This document shows positions 56,503 to 64,000 of a stretch of 64,000 nucleotides of DNA, in pieces. Within the stretch, counting starts at the first letter, position 1. Each line of letters opens with the position of its first letter. The notes below the pieces were generated by a model that worked only from the letters and a program-made list of their open reading frames with translations, did not search any database and had not been told where the DNA came from. The translations under genes and the position numbers were made by a program. Origin of the DNA: Lepidodermella squamata (Eukaryota; Gastrotricha); the NCBI GenBank assembly GCA_047495785.1, contig JBLDXI010000060.1:124001-188000 (forward strand), given 5' to 3'.

Positions 56503-57099
56503 ACTTTGATCATGTATTACTCAACCAATCCGATATCCGCTACTTCTGCTTGAAATTTAAATTGATATAATAAAGAGAAGTCAAATACTCTCCATGAGCA
56601 TGACTCTATAACATTGGAAAATCCTTACTCGGAGTTTTGTGTTCGACAGCTTTGGGAGAGAATCACTACTGCTCGTAGCGAAGGAGAAAGACTAACTTAG
56701 CCTTTCCTTCTCTTTCCTCCCTCCCTGAAAGCCCTCAAATAAATAGTTGGGAGTTGGGTCGAGACTCTGTAAAATGGTTGTTAATGTGTGTGGGTATATT
56801 AATGCGATGAGGGAGGGGCTATCGACGGTGCAGTAGATATCACAGTTTTTCATTGCTCTGCTTTTCCCAATCAAAAGTGACTATTCTCTAAAGAAGAGTC
56901 ATCAATAATCCGGACTTCAGAATAATATTTATAGTATCTACGGAATGTCAACTTACTGGGAACTCCGGTGACTCTAAATTTCAATAAATGTACTTACCCA
57001 TCTTACTTTCTAGTTTCAGATGCTTCAAAATCGAATTACGATCTTTTCGGTACAATTCAGACTTTATTGGACTGATAACTCTCCCTTCGACATACTTAT
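56503..57099. other. Gene-free stretch
   Basis: No gene recognised; 3' end of the preceding Ly6 gene, then unknown sequence. Confidence 0.4.
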
Positions 57100-57475
57100 G
57101 ATGATAATGAGATAATGGGGCTTTTAATAAGAGAGCCTTATCGAAAGGGGAAGTCGAGAAGCTAAGTTTAGCTCTCTCCATATATTTCTACCTTGGGACT
57201 GATAGAAAGCAAGTTTCGAGTCCATTCATATTAGTCCCAAGGAGGAGCGTGAAAGCCGTTGGAAAACGATCCCTGATGCCTTCGCAAGTCGAGCCCGCAT
57301 CAATAAGTGACCAAAACAGAAAGATGGGCACTTTCGTAGCTTTATATTGGTTGCATTCGCCTCAGGCATTGGTCTTTCATGTGGCGTTCTCAACTCTGAA
57401 TTAATCGATGATTCTCGGCAATCGCCTTAGGCTTTCTATCAAATGCCATAGTTACGCTCTGCAAAAAAAGCTTTG
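57100..57475 (+). pseudogene. Ly6 gene remnants
   Basis: Pieces of two Ly6 genes: 57115-57185 resembles the signal-exon region of the gene at 59323 (AAGCTAAGTTTAGCTCTCTC versus AAGCAAAGTTTAGCTTTCTC). 57245-57300 matches its Ly6 exon (GCGTGAAAGCCGTTGGAAAA, CCTTCGCAAGT). 57322-57380 resembles an MRTF-type signal exon, and 57440-57460 the CCATAGTTACGCTCT gene end. All are out of frame or truncated. Confidence 0.65.
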
Positions 57476-58360
57476 AACAAGCCTGCCAATCCGATATCCT
57501 GTACTTCTAATTGAAATGAAATACTAATAGAAAAAACAAACACTGACCAAGAGCTTGGCTTTTTTCGAACAATTATATAGGTCTTACAACTGGAAGTGAA
57601 TGCGCGGCGGTGACGCCACCGCCATGTTTACTGTTTCAGCCACATCTTGAGCTTGAGAGTGCGCGCTCCATTTGTTGCTTAGAACTTGCTATAAAAAGCC
57701 CAATTTTACTTGAAATTATCACCTACCGTTTCGGAGATCAAAAGTAGTTAGCCTTAGCCATTAAATAAAAAGCCTTAGTTTTCCTACGTTCAGGCGTGTT
57801 TTTGCTTAATCATACTAGCCTAAATACAAGTCGGGTCGTCGGCCATGATCCCGTGATCGCGATTACCCGTCACCGTTACAGTGGATAAAGCTTAATTGCA
57901 ACTCTCGCTAGTAATGAACGGGAAAAAGTCGCAATTTATGTTACTCAAATGCACTAAATCCCCCGCGCCGAATTTATCGATTACAATTTACGATCAATGA
58001 CCCAGTTGTTGAGACCACAGAAATCATGGCATTCAACATCGACAATAAACTTACGTTCGAACATCAAATACATCAAAGGCGCTAAGAGCAAGGCCTGTTC
58101 GTGCTCAGACTAGCAGCAAAATTCGTCGACCGCAGAGCAACTATTCTGATGGCAAACGGCCTAATCTACAGCAATTTCAATTATTGGATTTATTTTTGGA
58201 ATTTTGTTTCTTATCATGGCTGAGTCGGTAAACTGTAAATTGCCTGGCAAAGCGTGGGTCCGTTTCTTTTTTGCGATAAGGGCGCTTTCGGTGCAGTAAA
58301 TAGTCATCTATGTATTCATCGCTCTGTTTTTCCCGAATCAATAATTGACCAAAAATAAAC
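57476..58360. other. Gene-free stretch upstream of a Ly6 gene
   Basis: No gene. A TTCTTATCA motif (58188-58196) about 165 bases before the next ATG is the counterpart of the GATA site of the related genes, with the context only partly kept. Confidence 0.45.
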
Positions 58361-58766
58361 ATGCGCACCCTCACTGCGTTGATCGCAATCGCTCCGGTTG
58401 TCAGCCTTTCATGTGAGTTTCTGCATTCTGAATGAATAGATTACTATAGTCAGCTTCTATCCTGCAGCGGCTATCAGCTGTTACGTTGGAAAAGTCACCA
58501 ACGGAGTGGGCACATACACGAATGAAACTGGTTGCGTTTGGTGCAGCAAAGGCTACGGCGAGACTAACGGCATCGAATTCACTGAAAAGGCGTGCTTACC
58601 GGAGACACCAGGCGCTGCTAACATGTGCCAGACTTTCAAAGTCGTCGCGATTTCTGGGCGGGCTTGCATGTGCAACGATCGCGACTTCTGCAACAGCGCC
58701 CCACGCTCGGCTGCCTTCTCAGCAGTTGCCGTCACTTTCCTTGCAGCCGCTGTTTTCACTCTATAA
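58361..58766 (+). CDS. Ly6 GPI-anchored protein
   Basis: Exons 58361-58412 and 58468-58766 give 116 residues. Signal peptide MRTLTALIAIAPVVSLS. Domain: ISCYVGKV, GCVWCSK, KACLPE, NMCQT, ACMCNDRDFCNSA; tail AVAVTFLAAAVFTL. Very close to 56097 and 47436. Eight cysteines, three-finger fold, likely GPI-anchored via the NSA motif. Confidence 0.88.
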
Positions 58767-59322
58767 ACCCTGATTAAGTACTTTTTACCCAGTCGATCTG
58801 CAGTTTAGATATGTTAACATTTGAATTATAAAGCTGAATAAATGCAAATGCTCCGCAATGCAAGCATAGATGACGGGGAGTTTATAGCTCGACCAAACCA
58901 TCTAACCCGAGTTCACCTCACTTTCTCGTAAATCTCTGAATCATCAAAATCCCAGGCCTCGGACGAAATATCTACTTACTTCGAACTCCGATGACTCTCA
59001 ATTGTGAATGAACGCGCATCCTACTTTTTGATTACAGATGCTTCTCAGCGGGAACTTTTCTTTACAATTTAGACTATAGACGAAAGATCATGTGCAAATT
59101 CCCTGAATTCACAAAGCACCGAGAATTTTCTAATTTCTGGTTTAGCGATTTTGGGCTTATCTATATAGCACAGCAATTTTCATTTCGCTACGTTTGCTGA
59201 TATAGCACTGCTTGATAACTAGCCGGTGTTGCGGAGTTTGGGTTTCACTGATTAGGCAATTTGCATCTACTTTACTCTGCTTATATGAGGCTGTAAATGC
59301 GAAGAGCCTTTCCGCAAGAGGA
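58767..59322. other. Intergenic stretch
   Basis: AATAAA at about 58837 after the preceding gene; otherwise nothing recognised. Confidence 0.45.
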
Positions 59323-59743
59323 ATGGAGAAGCAAAGTTTAGCTTTCTCCATAATTCTGCTCCTGCTGTCACTGGCGTATTCAGGTAAAAATCTGATTAAT
59401 CTTCGCGAGTCTGTGAATGAATTCCGCCGCTTTTCTAGATGCAATCAAGTGTTGGGATGGCATAAATTCATTTCATCAATTCGAAGACTGCCAGTGGTGT
59501 GCGTCGTTGAGAAGCGTGAAAGCCATTGGAAAACGATGCCTGGTGCCTTCGCAAGTTGAGCCGGGCTTAAAAAGCGTATGCGTCTCAGTGGCCACCGTGA
59601 ATCACCCAGCCGACATTTGCTTCTGCAACGATGCCGATCTGTGTAACGCAGCGAACGATCGGCAGTTCAAAGAAGCCTCGAAATACCTCATTTTCATGCC
59701 GACTATGCTCTTTTACTTCCTTATGAATAACCTTTTGTTATGA
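59323..59743 (+). CDS. Ly6 GPI-anchored protein
   Basis: Exons 59323-59383 and 59439-59743 give 121 residues. Signal peptide MEKQSLAFSIILLLLSLAYS. Domain: IKCWDGIN, DCQWCAS, KRCLVP, SVCVS, ICFCNDADLCNAA; tail YLIFMPTMLFYFLMN. Fragments of a copy lie at 57.1-57.3 kb. The AATAAA overlaps the end of the gene (about 59742-59748). Confidence 0.86.
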
Positions 59744-60228
59744 ATAAACAGCCACTTTTTATTTCTCGGCGAAAACTGTTATCGCATTGAAATAAGTAGT
59801 ATGGGCACCTTCAGACTCTACGTATTAGGGTATTAGTAACTTCGTAGGATATTACAATTCGGCGCTGATGGCTGGAATACCACAGGTGCGAAGGTCCCGA
59901 CATGACTCGAATTGTGTTCATAATATTCCACCTTTATCGTCTACCAAAGATGGAATCGCTTTCTTCATTACATCACCTTGAAATACTAAGGACTCCAGAG
60001 CCAGGATTGAAATGATTGAAATAACTGCTCAACAGAGAGTTCAAGCAACTGTTCAATATTTGCACAGTAATGAAGAATTTGAAGAACTCTGCAGGAAACC
60101 TTATCTAAAGATTTCACCAATTAAAAGCCGAATCTTAATTGGCTTTTTCCACAAAGACTTCATTCAGATATTTGTCTTCAATCGAAACTCACATGGACAC
60201 TCTTTGATGAGAATAAAAGTTGAATAAT
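59744..60228. other. Intergenic stretch upstream of LG12
   Basis: No gene recognised; short frames only. Confidence 0.45.
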
Positions 60229-61455
60229 ATGCTCCTAGCAGTAATTACAAGTATTTTACCGTTATTAGCTGAAAGCTATTTACCGCCTGAAGAAGCTCTG
60301 CGGTTGGCTTTGATCGAGAATTGCAACATTCGAGCAGACGCAAGGCCTGTTTTGAACTCTGAAGATCCTGTTAGAGCAACAGGGACCATTGATGCGCTTT
60401 CCTTTCGCGAAATCAACGACCGCGATCAAACGTTTGCCTGGCCATTTTCAACCATGTCGCTTTATCATCAAGTTTTTTAAATAGGTTCACTGCTTTTGCT
60501 AGTTTGAACTTAAACTGGAAGCATCCTTGCGTCGAAACGTATAATTGGTCGAGTAAGCCGGAGTTTGCGGGAATTTCAAGTTTTGCCGACAAAAGCGAGT
60601 TTGTGTGGATACCGCCTCTTTACCTGATCAATGCCGCTGGAGCTTTCGACTTGCCAAAATTCACGCCCATTTCTACCTATTACCCAGACGGAACAGTTGG
60701 CAGCGTATTCAGCGGATATTTCACCACTTTTTGCGAGATCGAGTAAGAAAATGAGCTTGAAAGAATGAGCGAATTAAATTTGTATATTTTACAGCTTTTT
60801 CAAGTTTCCATTTGACACCCAAACTTGTGGATTCATAATCGAGCCGTACATTGAGACAAATCTCTTTGATTTGATCCTAGATCCAGAAACAACAACCCTT
60901 ATTCGCATTAATCCCACGAAATTCAATAAGCAGACCAATATGTGGATATACATTGATTCGACAGCTTCGAACGCTAGTATCATCTACCCCGGCTATGAAG
61001 ACTTGAGATATTCCCATCTTGAGTTCTCCTTTACCTTCAAACGCCGATACGAGTATTATGCGAGCTCGATTTTCTTACCATCTTTTGCCCTGTTGCTTCT
61101 TCAAGCTCTCGCCGGCCTTTTACCACCTGCCGAGCCTGAGAGGTCTTCGTTCAATATGACAGTCGTCCTTGCATTCAACGTTCTTCAGTCGATGGTTTAC
61201 GACAAAATCCCCCAGACTTCAGATACCCCTCTTATCGTCTATTTCATCCTAGTTCAGCTGGGGACCAGTGTGATGTTCTGTTGTTACGGCCTGGTCTCGT
61301 GCTTCTTGGCGCAAATTTTGAATGGCAGGGAATGCCTGTTATTTAAAAAGTGCAAGGTGAGCCTCATAAGGCTGGTTGATTTGTTAACGCATATTTTTCT
61401 GCTTTTTACGAATATTGTTTTCAATATTGTCATAATGTGCCTCATGACGTCATGA
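60229..61455 (+). CDS. Cys-loop ligand-gated ion channel (LG12)
   Basis: Exons 60229-60431, 60485-60742 and 60795-61455 give 373 residues. The ATG at 60229 opens the signal peptide (MLLAVITSILPLLAESY). ENCNIRADARPV; HPCVETYNWSSKPEF; KSEFVWIPPLY. The Cys-loop CEIDFFKFPFDTQTC forms across the second intron. Pre-M1 is FKRRYEYYASSIF; M2 follows EPER with T6' and L9'. The M3-M4 loop is about 25 residues (NGRECLLFKKCK). Member of the LG9/10/12/13 subfamily, here in the opposite orientation to LG9 and LG10. Confidence 0.9.
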
Positions 61456-62347
61456 AGCTGTGGCTGATAAGTAGCCAGCTATGCATATAGAATCGATGCA
61501 GAGGGGCTGAAAATTGGAATAAAATTCGAAAATCTTGTAATTTCGATTGTAATTTCGATTCGATTTGTGTCAGTTTTGCTAAACACATTAACTCCACAAT
61601 ATAACATAACTGGCAATATTCTTTGGACTTTTAGGACGCAATTTCCGTATCACTACTAAATAATTGATGGAAAAATATTTAGACTCACTGAAAAATTAGG
61701 GCAGGTGATCTTAGTTGTACCTTCGAACTGGAAAAAGTTACGGAGATCCCGTCAGCTGTCAAAGGCCGCAGGCCGACAGTTGTAATTTGAAGTCTCAGGT
61801 ACGGTCACCCCTCTCCAAATCTCCAATGAAAGCAATGGTTAATGTTAATCGATCCTCTCTGCCTTCTTCGCCCAACCTGCGCCGATGGCAAAGTTCAAAT
61901 TGAAGCTAAGTGGTTTGATCACCTCTACTAGTAGACCTGGGCCAAGGTCGGAAACGAGGGTTGTACCGCGTGACTTAGGAGGGCAAAGTAAGCTCCCGTC
62001 GATAAATTGACGAAATAATGCCCTAGTTTTTGCCGAATTTGACCTTAAGCCCGGCAAAATCGGACGAAAATGAAGTCGCTTATAGCGAGAAGCCGTTAAT
62101 TTGACAACATGTTTTCAGCGATCCCAATTACTAGGAAAGTTCCTGTTTAACAGTATACACACTCAGATGCATAATTAATGATTAGGCGTAAGTACGGGTA
62201 ATAGCTCAGCTGGATACACGATTTGCTGTCAATTATTTGCTCAGTCATTTTTTGCCCTTTTAGAAGAATTCGGCAGAAAATTTAAGGAAAGCTACTTTGC
62301 AAGATTTTACCAATTAAACAGACTTTTTCTTGTTTTTTTTTATTACC
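61456..62347. other. Spacer between LG12 and LG13
   Basis: Contains a TGATAAG site just after LG12 and an AATAAA near 61520. A short inverted stretch around 61765-61785 was seen; no gene recognised. Confidence 0.4.
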
Positions 62348-63573
62348 ATGTTGCTGCGACTGGTGATAAGTCTATTACCGCTGGTAGCTGAAGGCTATTT
62401 ACCACCTGAAGAAGCTTTGCGGATTGCTTTAATTGATAATTGCAGTATCAGAGCAGATGCGAGGCCTGTGTTGAACGCAGAAGATCCTGTGAGAGCTACG
62501 TCAACACTGGATGCACTTTCCTTCCGCGGAATTAACGACCGCGATCAAACGTCAGTTCACAATTTTCGCCAACAAACTCGTTACCTATATCCAAATTGAT
62601 TGATTCAGATTTACTGTTTTTGCGAGCTTGAACATGAACTGGAAGCATGTTTGCGTCGAATCGTTCAACTGGTCGAGCAAACCAGAGTTTGCTGGAATAT
62701 CAAGACTCGATGAAAAAAGCGACAATGTGTGGTTGCCGCCTCTTCTCCTAATTAATGCAGCTGGCGATTTTGACATACCAAGATTCAGCCCCATGTCGAT
62801 GTACTACCCAAGCGGAACGGTATCAAACATATTCACTGGATATTTCACCAGCTTTTGTGAAATTGAGTAAGGATTTGATTTACATAGATTTACGGGCTAA
62901 TAATGAGTTGCACAGCTTTTACAAGTTCCCATTTGATACCCAAACTTGCGGATTCATAATCGAGCCGTACATTGAAACAACCCTTTTCGACGTGATCTTA
63001 GACCCAGATTCGACAAGCTTGATTCATCTTAATCCGCTGACATTCAATAGACAAAGCAATATGTGGCAATTCGTCATGGCTAGTGCCTCGAACAAAAGTG
63101 TGACCTACCCAGGCTACGACAACATTGCATGGTCACACCTTGCGTTTTCCTTCACCTTCAAACGCCGATACGAGTACTATGCAAGTTCGATTTTCCTACC
63201 ATCTTTTGCCCTGTTGCTTCTTCAAGCTCTCGCCGGCCTTCTACCACCTGCAGAACCGGAGAGGTCTTCGTTCAACATGACGGTCGTCCTGGCCTTCAGC
63301 GTTCTTCAGTCGATGGTTTACGACAAAATCCCTCAAACTTCTAACACTCCTTTGATAGTCTATTTCATCCTAACTCAACTCGGGACCAGTGTGATGTTCT
63401 GCTGCTATAGTCTAACCGCGTGTTTCTTGGCCCACATTTTATGTGGCAGGGAATGTTTTGTCTTCAGATACCACGTTAGCCTAGTAAGGTTGATTGACTT
63501 TATAACACATGCCTTTTTACTGTTTACGAATATTGCTATCAACATTACGTTAATGTGCCTCATGACCTCGTGA
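62348..63573 (+). CDS. Cys-loop ligand-gated ion channel (LG13)
   Basis: Exons 62348-62550, 62609-62866 and 62916-63573 give 372 residues. The ATG at 62348 is used because it begins the signal peptide (MLLRLVISLLPLVAEGY). DNCSIRADARPV; KHVCVESFNWSSKPEF; Cys-loop CEIDFYKFPFDTQTC; pre-M1 FKRRYEYYASSIF; M2 after EPER with T6' and L9'. The M3-M4 loop is one residue shorter than in LG12. AATAAA at 63647-63652 is only eight bases before the next ATG. Confidence 0.9.
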
Positions 63574-63659
63574 AGCCGCAGCTGATAAGATAAGGATGAA
63601 AAATGTATCTCTATCCCATACAAAATGCAGTGGGGTTGAAGGTCGGAATAAAATTCAAA

Positions 63660-64000
63660 ATGCTTGTGAGCCCGGAAACTTCCCTGCTTGTCCTAGCCCT
63701 GGTTCAAACTTCATGTGAGTTGATCAAGAATTTTTTCTGGTTTCAGATGCTGAACTATTGATTTTTGAAGATGCTATTCAGTGCTGGGAAGGTATCGGAA
63801 ATTATACGACAGCTGACGATTGCGACTGGTGCGTGAAAGCAGTGCCGCATTACAGAGATGCTCATATTTGCAAGCAATGCGTGACTGAAGACGAAGTTCC
63901 GCCCTTCACTTTTGTAAACTGCGACGACGTTCTGTTTGAAGGCTACGTCGCCGAAGTTTGCTACTGCAACGACAAGGACTTTTGTAACTACGCTGGACAC
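63660..64000 (+). CDS. Ly6 protein, cut by window end
   Basis: Exons 63660-63714 and 63747 to the window end. Signal peptide MLVSPETSLLVLALVQTS. Domain: IQCWEGIG, DCDWCVK, HICKQCV, FVNCDD, VCYCNDKDFCNYAG; the GPI tail lies beyond the window. The intron is only 32 bases by this model, short for the family. The start lies 86 bases after LG13 on the same strand, overlapping its polyadenylation region. Confidence 0.8.

Noticed and set aside
1-64000. Nicotinic alpha-type subunits
   Set aside because: No paired cysteines in loop C of any member; loop C is short, so no alpha assignment is made.
1-64000. Three-finger venom toxins
   Set aside because: The fold is shared, but hydrophobic GPI-type tails and the CN ending fit Ly6 cell-surface proteins.
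1-64000. tRNA, rRNA, CRISPR or bacterial operon features
   Set aside because: No convincing cloverleaf, rRNA segment or repeat-spacer array was seen; introns and signal sequences show a eukaryotic genome.

Overview
This is a gene-dense stretch of an invertebrate animal nuclear genome. Introns are short (mostly 45-80 bases) with canonical GT..AG borders, intergenic gaps are small, and AATAAA signals follow several stop codons. The gene content is purely metazoan: Cys-loop receptors, GPI-anchored Ly6 proteins, a GABA-B-like class C receptor, a rhodopsin-like receptor and a flavin monooxygenase. I cannot name the species. A CCDC17-like gene, a family usually tied to animals with motile cilia, argues mildly against a Caenorhabditis-like nematode.

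Two families dominate. The first is a cluster of 13 Cys-loop ligand-gated channel genes, called LG1-LG13 here, at 1-2.9 kb, 18.5-23 kb, 27.5-34.4 kb, 41.6-42.9 kb and 60.2-63.6 kb. All share a canonical C-x13-C Cys-loop, an extra conserved cysteine pair (KC...RPV near the N terminus, and HPC in place of the usual DPRL), an acidic residue before the basic 0' position of M2 that suggests cation selectivity, and an almost absent M3-M4 cytoplasmic loop. LG1 is cut by the window edge. LG3 lacks its channel exon, LG7 has a 233-base TA-flanked transposon inside M4, and LG8 has an in-frame stop.

The second family is about 18 Ly6/three-finger genes on both strands, mostly built as a signal-peptide exon, a phase-1 intron and one Ly6 exon ending in a GPI-type tail. 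They include a two-domain protein and a three-domain (uPAR-like) protein at 35.2-38.9 kb. Because Ly6 proteins of the lynx type bind and modulate nicotinic receptors, the interleaving of the two families is the most interesting biology here.

Other genes, left to right: an FMO (5.4 kb); a GABA-B-like receptor whose N terminus appears to be a Ly6 domain (7.0-9.7 kb), with a decayed paralogue at 50.4-52.3 kb; a rhodopsin-like GPCR (12.1-13.5 kb) with a truncated copy near 10.4 kb; a small secreted protein (17.2 kb); four tandem eight-cysteine secreted peptides (23.4-26.2 kb), the last frameshifted; a SABATH-like carboxyl methyltransferase (26.4 kb); an unknown multipass membrane protein (30.6 kb); and a CCDC17-like protein (43.1 kb).

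Mobile DNA is frequent and mostly non-autonomous. There are several TA-inserting families with ends beginning CCGTA or CAGTGAAAG, one TTA-inserting element, and nested foldback repeats. Two copies of one family (11.0 and 44.6 kb) carry opposite halves of a pogo/CENP-B-like transposase. Gene-free stretches are noted individually.
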